In this document: piece after piece, positions 10,883 to 23,256 of the stretch
Layout: each line of letters opens with the position of its first letter
Position numbering within the stretch: position 1 is the first letter of the stretch
Assembly: GCA_028564925.1 (NCBI GenBank)
Contig: CM053033.1
Span: 110,130,752-110,194,751, forward strand
Reading direction: 5' to 3'
Length of the DNA stretch: 64,000 nt
Source of the DNA: Lithobates sylvaticus
Taxonomy: Eukaryota; Chordata; Amphibia; Anura; Ranidae
The notes under the pieces: generated by a model
Database searches by the model: none
Told to the model about the DNA's origin: nothing
What the model saw: only the letters and a program-made list of their open reading frames with translations
Made by a program: the position numbers and the translations under genes

Positions 10883-13650
10883 TAGAAAATGTAGCATCCT
10901 AGCATCAGCTATCTACCACCCAAGCAAACTAAATTTAAATAGTCACTTCTGCGTAGGGAAGGGTGGCTACAAAAACAAACTGTAGGACTTCGCACAGTTT
11001 TTGTTTTAATGCACCCGGAATGTATTTAGATGTTCAACTGGGTTTTAAATGAACCTACTCTAAGGGCATATCTTCTACAGCTCCAATCGCCTCGGGAAGT
11101 GCCTGATTTTTACAGATCCCCCACAAAACCACATTTAACAGACTGATCCATCTAACACCACTTAGCAAGACATTTCCACCTGTAATGAAATAAAGATCAT
11201 ATGTATTCTATGCTATGTCTGTGATGATTCTCATGGGAACCAGACTGAAGTGGTTTTTAAAGGATCAAGAGAAAAGTCTATATACTGATTGGAAATGATG
11301 TACAATGAGCCTTGAATACCAAGTGAGCTGTGGGAAATATATATATTTGCATTCACCTGATAGGAAAATATACTCCCTTTCAGTTGGGTCAATTTTTACT
11401 TTCTACTGCATTATTTTAGTACCACCAGCAACGTCTATCATCCTATTTCCTCTGATGACATTACCTAAACCTGTAGGGGGGGGGGGGGTGAGACTGGTGT
11501 TCTATCATGTCCTCTCTCGTTTGGCGCCAGCAAGGGTCACATGAGAGGTTCACCGGGGTGGGTTTTTGGACTACGCTAGGCATTGAACAGGGTCACTAAC
11601 CCTTGCGAGGGACAATACTTTGCCCACCAATGCCTGGGGACCAGGCAGAAGCCGAGGTCATGTGAAAAGTCAAATATTCAGGTGGTCTCCCAACTCAATG
11701 ATGAGCCATGTATATGCAGTATGCAGGATATGGAGTTCCTCATTAAAATTCTTTCTAAAATCTTTTACACACTCGTGCTATTGTTACCTCACTCCCAGTA
11801 ACAGAATGGGGTCCCGCCCAAGCACGTAACGCATGCTCATGCATGCTCTCAGATAATTTCTCTCCTTCCGTACCAAGCGACCAGGCAAAGAGTCCAAGAA
11901 CCGGCCCCCTCGCTACCGGAGAACCTATCAAGTACCACGCCAATAACTGGTTGCTGTTTCTCTTCGCAATCATTCAATCATTCATGAACCTTTACTGTAG
12001 TGTTGTTGCATATATCCCACCCTATGGTTATAGACTGAAGTTACTTAGTAGTATGTCTAGACCTAACATGCACCCCTTGGGATAACTGTAGACCTAGCTC
12101 GGAACAGCTAAATCCACATTTACTGAAACTTGCCAACACATAACATGTAACAAAAATTTGTTCCTAACTGAACCTAAAGGTGGCTGCCCCAGGTTACCTG
12201 CACGGGTGAAGTCTCTTAGAGGAAAGCCCAAACTTGGCGGTGCTCTAACAGAGAGGTCCATGTTGCAGATTTCTTCGGCTTTCCAGGCAGCCCAAAGGTC
12301 CCAGCAAGTCTTAAGTGTAGATTACCCATGAGTTTTCCAAGCGTTCCCTGGAGCCCCCTTAGAATCCAGACCTCTTCCCTATTATAGACTATGGGAAAGA
12401 GGCTGGACCACAGTGAAAGCCTGTGAAACATACAGGGGAAAGGCGGCAAAAACATTAACCCCTCCCCCCCAGGAGCCTTCTGCTGACCATACATACAGTA
12501 GGCTGCCTGCCTACACACCTTTCATTATTCCCGCTGAATGATGGCATTAAAATGGAGCTGTTGAAAACACGGGCCAGGTTCTAAACTCTGGCATATGTAG
12601 TTGTCAGGGTGAACTGTACAGTATCATCAAACAAGAGGCTGAAGGCCTATTTAGAAGCACTGTCAACAGCCTGCTGGATCAGGCCTCAATACATTATTCA
12701 GGGATTTACTGCAATGTTTCTGTTAGCCAAATTCCCACATTTTGCTTACCATCCCGTCAAACCATCTTTCAAATTTTATTGTTCTTTTATTTTTCTTATC
12801 TACAAAATATTGTTTGCATTACCTATAAAAGGAAAGCTGTACTGGGAGAATATGGAGGCTGCCATTGCTTCTGAAAATACCATTGGCCCGGAGGTCACTG
12901 ACTTCAGTACTTTCTGATAATGACCTGGGACCAGCAACCCGAAAGTCAAAATGAAGTCAGTGGTTTAGAAAGTACTGAAGCCTTTGAATTAACAAGATTG
13001 GAGGAAGGCTAAAGGGTCGGCAATTGCAGGCTCCATACGTCTCTTACTACAGGTTCCCTTTAAAACTGAAAAGTTACATTTTTCACTTAGGTCACATTTG
13101 TTTCATATATTAAACACAACAGATGATCTACTGAGTCATATGCTTACGTACTAAGCTTTCATCTGTCAAACTACCTCAAATAAACCATAAGTCTTATCAA
13201 CACTCAAAAGCATGGCTGCTTGCCATGTACTGGGCTCTGATTTCTAAAGAGGGCTGTCACTAATCTAACTAAACCTAAATTAAAAAAATAAAAATAATTA
13301 GGAATTATTTTCAAATAGTTGTCAGTGCCTGTAGATGTACAGTATCTCTATAAAGTTTATTTCCAAGTTTAATTTGCCACCACTGCCTCCTTAATTCCAT
13401 AAAATATGATGGGAGCAATGGACATGTGGTGGGGAACCCCAAGATGGTTTTGTTTTCACCAAAATAGTGTGAAAATGTTGAGCTTCAGTGTTTTGGTACT
13501 ATGTTGGTAGTTCTCGCATATGGAAAGGATTCCAGAGCTGCCTTGGACTGAACCCTGTCGGCAGTTCATAGATTTGACAGTCTTTATAAAGACATAACAT
13601 AGAACTGCCAAATTGCATCTGATAACAATTCTAACTAAATCCACTGCTCA
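10883..13650. other. Intronic sequence, no gene recognised
   Basis: About 2.8 kb with only short chance frames. A G-run lies at 11476-11487. No repeat boundaries, splice-flanked coding exon or RNA gene could be supported. Confidence 0.45.
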
Positions 13651-13692
13651 AGCCCTGAGAAGGGGGAGGCCTTTGCCCTGAAATGCACTGCC
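13651..13692 (+). ncRNA. Decayed hammerhead-ribozyme-like motif
   Basis: A CUGAGAA heptamer (canonical CUGANGA, but with A at the G8 position) is followed by an AGGG...CCCU stem and then GAAA at 13680-13683. A short AUGCAC segment follows where a stem III of the AUGCAU type is expected. Stem I pairing is not convincing. Read as a relic by comparison with 58522-58561. Confidence 0.3.
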
Positions 13693-14715
13693 TGTATTTG
13701 AGTGATATGAACGTTTGTACTAGGTACTCCTCAATATACACCCCAAAATTTGGACTGAAACTGGAGGAAGTTGAATTAAAAACAATTTCAAGCAAAATCC
13801 TTATGTTTTCCTAACACTTTTCATAGGCTCAAAAGGACCACCACAATCAGGGCTTGATATAAAAAAAAAAAAACATCAAGGCATGAAGCACAACAACCAG
13901 CGGCTGACTGGTGTAGATGCTTTTATATAGATTTTTTATAGTTAGGCCTGCAGCAAAAAAGGAGATACATAGACATAGGGCCTACATAACTGGGTTAAAA
14001 GGGGGTCTGGATATTCATAGCAGCTGGAGGGGGTACAAGGTCCTTGAAGGGTGTAATTTTCATGAAATGTAAATTGGTAGGAACCTGTTATAGGTATGGT
14101 TCCCCTTATTTTGCATGGTTTGGTGACAGTGAACTGGGGCTTCATGGATGTATCTGCGGTTGTTGGTGCAATTGTCTCTGAGTCTGTGTTGTGTGGCTGG
14201 AGGCCTACCTTATGGGTAATCAGTAAATAAAATAAAATATAAAATAAAATATTCCTATTGCATTTAATATTATTGTTATTTATACATTTTGTTAATGAAA
14301 GCCTGCTATGGCCATTACACTCCAATTTGTGTCTTGTGTGGGATATTTATTGTATATATTGATGAATAGTGGTCAGGCTGTATGGGAGACAACTCATCTT
14401 TAATGCCGTAGTTAGGAGTTTTTGAATATGAAAATATATGAAACAATTATGCATACATGACAGTACACAGTACACTGACCACATAGGTCATTCATGTTAC
14501 ATGTACAACAATTAATTAGGAAAAATATAGACAGATTCATGTGCCATCTTTAGAGTTTAGCAATTTCAATAGCCATGGCGATAACATTAGAATTGTTAAA
14601 GATAAAGCCATACATAGTAGTGAGTACAGATAAACAACAGTGTAGTCTCTCTGTATTTCGATTTGTGGGTTATGTTGTAAAGACCCCAAACTTCTAGGGG
14701 GAAACCCTGTTAGTA
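13693..14715. other. Intronic sequence with an AAATA-rich run
   Basis: An (AAATA)n-like stretch lies at 14223-14252. A 127-codon minus-strand frame at 13942-14325 has no recognisable domain and is not called. Confidence 0.45.
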
Positions 14716-15020
14716 TACAGTGCCTTGAAAAAGTATTCACATCCCTTGAAATTTTCCACATTTTGTCATTTTACAACCAAAAACATAAATGGATTTTATT
14801 GGGATTTCATATGATAGACCAACATAAGTGGCACATAATTGTGAAGTGGAAGGAAAATGATAAATGGTTTTCAAAATATCTGAGTGGCATGCATTTGTAT
14901 TCGGCCCCCTGAGTCAATACTTTGTAGAACAACCTTCAGCTGCAAGTCTTTTTGGGCATGTCTCTACCAGCTTTGTACATCTATAGAGTGACATTTTTGC
15001 CCATTCTTCTTTGCAAAATA

Positions 15021-15562
15021 CCGTATTTATCGGCGTATAACATGCACTTTTTTCCCCATGGGTTCATGTTATACGCCAATCCTCCGCCGATTCTGAGCCT
15101 CTAGGCCATTCTCGTGGCTTTCGGCAGCTCTCAGAGGCTTTCGGCCACGTTCGGCCGCTTTCGGAGGCTTTCGGGCGCTTTCGAGCGCTCTCTGAGGTTT
15201 TCGGCCGCTGTAGGCCATTCTCGGAGGCTTTCGGTCGCTTTCGGCCATTCTCGGCAGTCCCGCATGAGCGGCCAAGAACAGCTAAGAGCTGCTGAGAACG
15301 GCCGAAAGCGGCCAAAAGCCTCCGAAAACGGCCGAGCGCCGCCGAGATACACAGGACATCCGGCTCTGTATCTCGGTGGCGCCATTTTTCAATTCTGCAG
15401 GTGGAACTGGGGCAAGGCTGCAGGTGGAACTGGGGCAAGGCTGCAGGTGGAACTGACATGGCTGCAGGTGGAACTGCCCTTGCATTGATGGGCATTTAAA
15501 TATAAGTTTTTTTCCTTAAACTTCCTTCCACGCCGGCGCGTATTATACGCCGATAAATACGG
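15021..15562. mobile_element. 542-bp MITE with CCGTATTTATCGGCGTATAA ends
   Basis: The left end is CCGTATTTATCGGCGTATAA. The right end reverse complement is the same for its first 20 bases. TA flanks it at 15019-15020 and 15563-15564. The interior holds a CpG-rich inverted pair built of TTTCGGCCGC/GCGGCCAAA units and a 24-bp tandem (GCAGGTGGAACTGGGGCAAG). It interrupts the 3' end of the family B Tc1 element, so it is younger. Open frames on both strands reflect its repetitive GC-rich content. The superfamily is not assigned. Confidence 0.85.
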
Positions 15563-15564
15563 TA

Positions 15565-16610
15565 GGTAGCTCAAGGTCTGTCAGATTGGATGGAGAGCAT
15601 CTGTGAACAGCAGTTTTAAAGTCTTACCTCGTATTCTCAATTGGATTTAGGTCTGGACTTTGACTGGGCTATTCTAACACATGAATATGCTTTGATCTAA
15701 GCCATTCCATTGGAGCTCTGGCTGTATGTTTAGGGTCATTTTCCTGCAGGAAGGTGAACCTCCACCCAGTCTAAAGTCTTTTGCAGACTCTAAAATGTTT
15801 TCTTCTAAGATTGCCCTGTATTTCCATCCATCTTCTCATCAACTCTGACCAGCTTCCCTGTCCCTGATAAAGAAAAGCATCCCCTTAACATGATGGTGCT
15901 GCCACCACCATGTTTCACGGTGGGGATGATGTGTACAGGGTGATGTGCAGTGTTAGTTTTCCGCCACGCATAGCGTTTTGCTTTTAGGCCAAAAAGTTCA
16001 ATTTTGGTCTCATCTGACCAGAGCACCTTCTTCCACATGTTTGCTGTATCCCCTTCATGGCTTCTCGAAAACTGCAAATGGACTTCTTATGGCTGTCTTT
16101 TAACAATGGCTTTCTTCTTGCCACTCTTCCATAATGGCCAGATTTGTGGAGTGCACGACTAATAGTTGTCATGTGGACAGATTCTCCCACCTGAACTGTG
16201 GATCCATGCAGCTTCTCCAGAGTTACCATGGGCCTCTTGGCTGCTTCTCTGATTAATGCTCTCCTTGCCCGGCCTATCAGTTTAGGTGGACGGCCATGTC
16301 TTGGTAGGTTTGCAGTTGTGCCATACTCTTTCCATTTTCGGATGATGGATTGAACAGTGCTCCATGAGATGTTCAAAGCTTGGGATATTTTTTTATAAAT
16401 GAAGAATAAATTATTTTATTCTTCATTCCTTTATACAATTAGTCTTATTTTTGTGTTGGCTGCTCACCACGGGAGGCGCGGTTTTATCCCCCCTATAATG
16501 TAGTTAATATTTTTTTAATAACTTAACCCTGCTTTAAACTTCCCCACAACTTTATCCCTGACCTGTCTGGTGTGTTCCTTAGTCTTCATGATGCTGTTTG
16601 TTCACTTAGG
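15565..16610 (-). pseudogene. Tc1 transposase pseudogene (family B)
   Basis: Minus-strand translation gives a Tc1 transposase in pieces. The helix-turn-helix part includes STVQSIIRKWKEYGTTANLP and GRPPKLIGRARRALIRE. The DDE part includes [13 protein letters not shown] (first Asp) and [10 protein letters not shown]. Near 15660-15760 the C-terminal part (PSQSPDLNPIE type, third acid) can be read in another frame. The pieces lie in different frames, and the N-terminal part is split by the 16396-16506 insertion. Not functional. Confidence 0.85.
16396..16517. mobile_element. Small AT-rich insertion in Tc1 family B
   Basis: An ATATTTTTTTA direct repeat at 16385-16395 and 16507-16517 brackets sequence foreign to the Tc1 element. 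The insertion opens with a perfect 12-bp hairpin (AATGAAGAATAA ... TTATTCTTCATT) and contains GGCTGCTCACC, which also occurs, inverted, near 58870. A duplication of about 11 bp in T-rich sequence suggests a retro-type insertion, but its source is unknown. Confidence 0.45.
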
Positions 16611-16970
16611 TTCTCTAACAAACCTCTGAGGGCTTCACAGAACAGCTGCATTTATACTGAGATTACATTACACACAGGTGGACTCTATTTACTAATTGAG
16701 TGATTTTCGAAGGCAGCTGGTTCCACTAGATTTTAGTTAGGGATACCAGAGTAAAGGAGGCTGAATACAAATGCACGCCACACTTTTCAGATATTTATTT
16801 GTAAAAAAAAACTTGATAAACCATTTATTTTCCTTCCACTTCACAATTATGTGCCACTTTGTGTTGGTCTATCACATAAAATCACAATAAAATACATTTA
16901 TGTTTTTGGTTGTAACCTGACAAAATGTGGAAAATTTCAAGGGGCATGAATACTTTTTCAAGGCACTGTA

Positions 16971-18687
16971 AGTGAGAAGGGAAGGGAATTGATCAAATTT
17001 GTCTATTCCGTTACAGTCTAAAAGAAGGAACATTGCCAAGTGAGTAGAATGATTTGCCCTAAGTAATTGCTTGTCATGTGAGGAAATTTGTAGTTCCTTC
17101 ATGAGCACCAGCAGATACACCTTGGAGCACTGTAGTTTGGGTAGGCCTAACACTGTTTCATTACAAGGATTAACCTGTATGTATTTTTTTTACTCCAATG
17201 AGCTGCGGACCAGTCATTCTTGCCTCTTTGATTAAAGGAGAGCTGCAGGGCAGGAATGAAACATATTGGCTAAACATATTTTGTTTGAATGTTTTATTGG
17301 GATACCTATGGAAATCAACATTCCAGTGTGGCACTTCAGACCCATGTGGTGACCTGTACCGAAACTTCTGGCTGGGGAGGAAAGAGGCTGCTGACATCAC
17401 ACATCACATGACTGGTATAGCAAAAACCGCAGTAACTGGGCTATACCAGAAGTCTGACATTGGTTAAATGCAGTGATAAATGAGGGGCACAAATAAGGCA
17501 GGGACAAGTTCTTTATGACAAAGCATAACACAGGTAAATTTTACATATTTCAGCTACCTGTAAAATGCAGATTTTGCTGTTAGAATATTTTTCATGCAAA
17601 GTCAGCTTTAAAGCATGGCACAGTTGTCTTCGCACTCTGTTTTTCATGAAGAATGTTGCAGTTTTTGCACATTCAACTTCAAATATAGATAATTGCCTCT
17701 GCAAAAGCCACAGCTGCAGCCCAGGTGTACCAGGAAGACACCAAATTTATCACAGGTACATCGTCCGATGCAGTTCTTCTGTCCGGTGTGCTATTATTAG
17801 CCAAATCATATGAAACATCTGAAATCCAGACAACAGATTGTCCTACCAGGGAAGAAGAGATCCGCAAAGCTCTGTTTGCATCTAAACGCATTGCATAGCC
17901 CATACCTCATTTCATAAAAAAAAAAAAATTTCAGTGTAAAACTAATTTTATATATCTACAGTATATCAGAGTTATATTTAGCAAATGTAAGTATACTCAA
18001 AGTTCAGTCTCTTGGCTTTCCCTTCAACATCTAGTAACAGCTTCTTCAATGTTTGGCAAAACTCACCTTTCCTCAGTTGAACTTCTCAGGTGCTCTTTCC
18101 CTGTCAAAACTGGCTCTTCCACATTTTCCTATTACATCTATTTTCTATTTTCTCCACTGCAAATGGCACTCAACTACAACTGCAGAGCAGAGAGGAAGTC
18201 AGGTGGAACATGGTTCTTCTTTGGTTTACAGGGTCCCTGGGGCAGCGATCTGGTTGGATGCTTTTAGCCTATGTGACTCTGGCGGTCATATTGGGTTTGG
18301 CATGCATTTAGCGTGTGGATAGCGCAGGGACAGGTTACCCATCTGTCAGGAACAGTATTAGCAGGGAAAGGTTCCAGATGTGTAGGAGAAGCATAAGGAT
18401 CCGTCACTATTCCTAGAAACCTTCCAACTTGGGCTTGGACCAGCCAGGAGGCATTCTGTCCCTCAAGATAGATGCTGTCCGCTCGGCTGAAACCTACTCC
18501 ACCATACGCCGCTGTCATCCTTGAGTGTTCCCGGTTGTGCTTCATTCCATGGGGCTTGCTGTGAACTGTTTTACTTTGACTTCAATAGAAGTTCTTTCAA
18601 TTGCATCTGTACTGAGTGTGTGTTATTGCCGCCGCACCACGCTGCAACAAAGGTAGATAGATAGACAGATAGATACCAAAGATGTTC
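16971..18687. other. Intronic sequence, no gene recognised
   Basis: About 1.7 kb of unassigned sequence. A short (GATA)n-like run lies at 18652-18685, next to the fold-back element that follows. Confidence 0.45.
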
Positions 18688-19236
18688 TATCAGCTTGAGG
18701 TAGGGAATCTGTGCAGGCCAGTCAAGTTCCTCCACCCCAAACTCGCTCATCCATGTCTTTATGGACCTTGCTTTGTTCACTGGTTCAAATCATTTGGTGA
18801 ATTGGTGCAGGGAGTTTTTCAGGGGTTGGGCTTGGCCCTTAGTTCCAGTGAAGGGAACTCTTAAGGTGTTCGCATACCAAGACATTTTAGACAATTTCAT
18901 GCTTCCAACTTTGTGGGAAGAGTTTGGGGATGGCCCCTTCCTGTTCCAACATGACTGCGCACCAGTGCAGAAAGCAAGGTCCATAAACACATGGATGAGT
19001 GAGTTTGGGATGGAGGAACTTGACTGGCCTGCACAGAGTCCAGAGTCAACATGACTGAACAACAAGAATGGTCAAACTTTCCCATTGACACACTCCTAAA
19101 CCTTGTAGACAGCGTTCCCAGAAGAATTGAAGCTGTTATAGCTGCAAAGGGTGGGCCAACTCAATATTGAACCCTATGGACTAAGACTGGGATGCCATTA
19201 AAGTTCAGGCGTCCCAATACTTTTGGTAATATAGTG
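18688..19236 (+). mobile_element. Fold-back Tc1 derivative, family F, copy 1 (left-truncated)
   Basis: The right end reads GTCCCAATACTTTTGGTAAT then ATAGTG followed by TA. The plus strand 18761-19054 encodes a Tc1 transposase C-terminal piece (DNFMLPTLWEEFGDGPFLFQ, then HDCAPVQKARS with the second catalytic Asp). The left part, 18688-18790, is an inverted copy of the same coding region. The inverted-to-direct junction at about 18784 (CACTGGTTCAAATCATTTGG) matches that in the copy at 23257-24138. The left end has been lost into a (GATA)n run; another GATA run follows the right end. Confidence 0.8.
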
Positions 19237-19552
19237 TAGATAGATAGATAGCACCAGCTGGCGGCCCCTTTATACCACAGGGAGGGATCATTGCTCCCTC
19301 ACTTCTAGAACTGCCAGAGCGCAGTGAGAGGATCAGAGAAGATAGTTGATTGGTTGCAGCTGGAGGGGGGACTGTGAATGGCTGCTGCCACAGCCCATCC
19401 ACCATTTGGACAGAGTAGCAGTGAGCCCAAGGACAGGGCTTGGAGCAGGAATGAGCCCAGAGAAAAGGGTCAAGATGGGAAATGGTGGTCCTGGGAATGT
19501 GCAGAGGCCAGATAGACTGTACTCTGTGATGTCCGCAGCGGTGCACATGATT
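19237..19552. other. (GATA)n then unassigned sequence
   Basis: A short TAGATAGATAGATAG run at 19236-19251 is followed by sequence with open frames on both strands but no recognisable product. Confidence 0.4.
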
Positions 19553-19850
19553 AGAGCCTGAGGCTCTAATTGGCTACAAAAAGTTTGGGCTTGAGGCGCA
19601 GAGCGCTGTACCATAGGCCCACCCACTTGTGACATTAGCGAATCAACATTCGCTATTGTCTTCCTGCTTCTCCTCCTGGCCAATCAGGACATAAAGACCG
19701 GATTGGCTGGGTGGAGAAGCGACCAGATTGGCCAGGAGAAGCCACCCACGACCTGGATGGGGTAAGTGCATGTGGGCGAGTGAGTCAGTGGGTGGGGGGG
19801 GGGTTTGTTTGCTGACCCCCCCCCAAAAAATGGACCATCAGCCACCACTG
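19553..19850. repeat. CAGTGGTGGCTGATGG-type MITE, right part
   Basis: It ends ACCATCAGCCACCACTG, matching the terminus of the complete element at 54358-54749, and shares the GACCTGGATGGGGTAAGTG segment with 52360-52390. The left limit is uncertain. Confidence 0.55.
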
Positions 19851-21631
19851 GTGTACTTGACAGGAGCTCAGAGAAGAGCAGATTGAGCTGCAAATAGACA
19901 GCTACACATGTGGCTGCTGTGTGCTGTTGTAGTGCTGTTGTGCTGTAATCACAGCTACAGTGTGTACCAAGAGTTTAGAGCTGAGAGAGAGACTAGCTGC
20001 AGAAAATAACAGTGGCAGAAAAACATAGGGCAAGTCACAAGAGATTTCTGTGAATAACCAGGAGGTGAAGTCTGGAAAGGAAGGTCCAGTGCCTTGTGGG
20101 CTGCCTTTCTCCTGACCTCATCCAGTCGCTGACATCGTAGTGGCCTTCATCCAGTTGGAAATACTGTGGTGGTTTTAACTACTATGTATTCACTAATCTT
20201 AGGAGTTCAGCCAAAGGGGACTGTGTTGTTTACTTACTTCCACCAAGTGTTGGCTGGCAGGAGTGTAGCTAATCCTCCACTGGCCAGTGGCTTAAGTAGA
20301 ATCTGTTATTAATAGATAGGCCAATCTCCTGAAGAGTCAATCGTCCACTGAGCTGTTAACTGAAATGGCCTGTGCTAGTGTTCAATATTGTGTTATTATT
20401 CTTGTTATTTGCATTGCATTTGTTTAAGTCCCCTTTCACACAGGCATTCTGATCAGGTCCACCTGTCAGCCCTGACCGGAAACAATGCAGCTTTATGGAC
20501 AGGTGGGTGTAAATTGACTTGTGTCCATTCCAGGTCCAAAAAAAACCCCCAAAAAACAGAAGAGCAGTCCCTTTCCACTTTTTCTGACCTAAATGTGACA
20601 GGTCAGAGGTAGCCTGATGTACACATAGAGCTGTCACGGGTCTGCTCTTACTCGATTTTCTAATTAGTGGGGCTAAAACGACCTTAGTTTTCGACCACAT
20701 CGACCAGGAGCAGGATGGAAGATTTTCCCAACAAACAAATTTCTAACAATGTTTGTTGTTTATGTTCAGTAATGGAGGCCTCTTGACCCCCCCCCCCCCG
20801 GGAAAGAGAGCCTTGACTGATGGGGGCATGGCCAGGTGCAGGACAAGGTGGCTGAGTGGTCACCAGGGATTGGTTGTTATGGGGGATGGGCTGGGCCTGA
20901 GCTCAGGAAAGTTTTGTTCCCAGGGAATTCTGGGTTTTTCGAGGAACGTGGCTGGAAGAGCTGCCCACCCTTCCGCCCCTTTTTTCTATGGTATGTCACA
21001 GCTTGCTGCGGTTTCATGACCTTGCCAGCATAAAAGTGGCTGTAATGGGCTATGCCCTTGATGCAAATCGGAAGTAGGTGGCCTGTCCAGCACTTATGGT
21101 AAGGACAGGTCGCCTTTGGAATTGTGTGCTCACAGTACAACTGTGACTGGCACCGGTTTAAAAGTGTTCACATGTTATGTGTTGGATTTTAATAAAGTTG
21201 TGGCCTCTCCCTTTCCAACCTAATGGTTGTAAGTGTGTTTATTTAAAGGGGTGAAGGGGCAAGTTTTTCTATACATTTTCTATACTTTATGTTACATTTA
21301 ATTTGTACCGGACCCATTGTGCCTCAGCAGTCATGTCCATTCGTTGGAAATCACGTTAAAGGCAAAGCAAACTAATTTTGAATTATCTTCAAATTAATTT
21401 ATCAAGTCATTTAATATATTGAAGATTTTTATACAAATTTTCATATGAATGTTTTTCTGTGCTGTTCAATATTTTCTTGTTTTATGTTTTTATTTTTTAT
21501 CTCTCTGATCTCATATAATGAACCTTGCTTAGAGAAATATCAAATGTGGCACAAAAAGGGGGCTGTAGGGAACACATATGTGGAAACACTGAATTGTATA
21601 GGTGCTGTAATTGCATGGATCTCTAGCAGTC
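19851..21631. other. Unassigned intronic sequence with repeat fragments
   Basis: 20429-20600 begins AGTCCCCTTTCACACAGGCA, resembling the ends of the TTA-flanked MITEs at 22063-22847. A C-run lies at 20789-20801. No gene is supported. Confidence 0.4.
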
Positions 21632-21634
21632 TTA

Positions 21635-22059
21635 AGCCCCATACACACGCTCGGATTATCCGAGGACCAGGTCCGTCGGATCATGTCCGTCGTACTTTGT
21701 CCGATGTTGGTTTTGCGTACACACGGTCGGACAAAGTTGTCAGAAAATCCGATCATTCTGAACGTGGTGACGTTTGTTGCCTACGACGGGACTACGTAGA
21801 GGCTAGTAGCCAATAGCTTTGGTCTTGTAATGTGATCTGAGCATGCGTAGCACTTTGTCCGTCGGACAACGCTACACACGATCGGATTTGGTGTGATCGG
21901 ACCGTGTTGTCAAAAAATCTATCCAGCAGGAGATAGGACTTTGTCCGTCGGACAATCCGACGTACACTGTCCGATGGTGCATACACACGGTCGGATTTTT
22001 CAACAACATTGTCCGATCGGACAGAATCCATGCGAAAATCCTACCGTGTGTATGGGGCT
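21635..22059. mobile_element. PIF/Harbinger-like MITE (AGCCCCATACACAC ends)
   Basis: It starts AGCCCCATACACACGCTCGG and ends CCGTGTGTATGGGGCT, a clear terminal inverted repeat, with TTA at 21632-21634 and 22060-22062. The interior is made of GTCGGA/TCCGAC-rich imperfect palindromes. TTA duplications point to PIF/Harbinger. A related copy is at 48924-49321. Confidence 0.85.
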
Positions 22060-22062
22060 TTA

Positions 22063-22465
22063 GGGCCCTTTCACACGGACGGTCCGTATTTCCGTTTTTC
22101 ATCCATCCGTTTTCGGATGAAAAACGGACATACATGTATCCCTATGGGATAGCGGGTGTTAGCGGATGAGCATCCGCTGACACCCGCTCTTGTCCGTGCC
22201 CGCTATGGTCCGTTTCTGCAGACGGAGGAAAACCCTATTTGTCCATCCGTCTGCAGAGCGGATCGGATGACGACGGACTCTACGGTCCGTCGTCACCCGA
22301 TCCCCCATAGGGGAGAGCGGCGCTGTGACAGGTCCGTCCCTGTGCAGTGTGCAGAGACGGACCTGTCATCTTCCTGCTCAGCGGAGATAGCTCCGGCAAT
22401 CCCCGCTGAGCAAGCGGATATCCACGGGGCGGATCTGCACTGATCCGCCCCGTGTGAAAGAGCCC
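22063..22465. mobile_element. TTA-flanked MITE (GGGCCCTTTCACACGG ends), copy 1
   Basis: The left end is GGGCCCTTTCACACGGACGG and the right end reads CCCCGTGTGAAAGAGCCC. Its left TTA (22060-22062) is shared with the preceding MITE, and its right TTA (22466-22468) is shared with the next one. Composed of ATCCGC/GCGGAT palindromic blocks. Confidence 0.85.
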
Positions 22466-22468
22466 TTA

Positions 22469-22847
22469 GGGTCCTTTCACACGGGGCGGATCCGTAATGA
22501 TCCGCCCCATGAACATCCGCTGATCCCCGCTGAGCTGGCGGATGACAGGGCGGTCCCTGCACGCTGTGCAGGGACCTCCCTGTCAGATCTCCGCTCTCCC
22601 CTATGGGGAATCAGATGAACACGGACCGTCTGTCCGTGTTAATCCGATCCGCTCTGCAGACGGATGGAAAAATAGGGTTTTCCTCCGTCTGCAGAATCGG
22701 ACTATAGCGGAGGCGGACGATATCGGGTGTCAGCGGATGCTCATCCGCTGACACCCGCTATCCCATAGGGGTACATGTATGTCTGTTTTTCATCCGAAAA
22801 CGGATGGATGAAAAACGGACATACGGTCCGCACGTGTGAAAGGGGCC
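22469..22847. mobile_element. TTA-flanked MITE, copy 2 (inverted relative to copy 1)
   Basis: The left end is GGGTCCTTTCACACGGGGCG and the right end reads CACGTGTGAAAGGGGCC, flanked by TTA at 22466-22468 and 22848-22850. Its sequence is largely the reverse complement of the preceding copy: the segment GGACATACATGTATCCC of copy 1 reappears inverted near 22768. The pair forms a 780-bp palindrome centred on the shared TTA. Confidence 0.85.
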
Positions 22848-22850
22848 TTA

Positions 22851-23256
22851 TGCAATGTGTCTTCAGTCTATGACTGTCTCCTTAAACGTGTCCCCAGTCT
22901 TCAACAACTCCTATAGCATGTCTGCTGTCTCTGTTCGGTAGAATGTCTACAGTTTGACAGCTTTCTGTAGCATTAATAGAATATTTTGTGCTGTTTTTTG
23001 GTGACATTGGGTATGACACTGAGGCTCCCTCATAGTTATCGAGCGCTGACCACACTGCCCTAGGCAATTACGGACTATTTCTCAAAATAGCAAATTGCAT
23101 TGCAAATTGTAATATTTGGCGACTTTCTCGGTAGTTGGTTGTGAGTATGTGGTGAATCAGAGAACTGCTAATCTGTAAATTAGACCTTCGTCGTTTGCAA
23201 GACAGGCATTTGTACTTTTTTCTTTCATGAACAAATGTGAGAGAGATGCACATCTA
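22851..23256. other. Intronic sequence, nothing recognised
   Basis: About 400 bp between two mobile elements. No gene or repeat boundary seen. Confidence 0.5.

Larger units (their letters stand above)
14718..16968 (-). mobile_element. Tc1-like DNA transposon, family B
   Basis: Both ends read CAGTGCCTTGAAAAAGTATT (right end as reverse complement), flanked by TA at 14716-14717 and 16969-16970. The terminal repeats extend about 200 bp and include the CACATTTTGTCA segment. Minus-strand transposase remnants fill the middle. A 542-bp TA-flanked MITE and a roughly 120-bp AT-rich insertion are nested inside, so the net element is about 1.6 kb, usual for Tc1. Confidence 0.93.

Noticed and set aside
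15064-15495. Overlapping open frames on both strands, up to 143 codons
   Set aside because: Produced by GC-rich inverted and tandem repeats within the 542-bp MITE.
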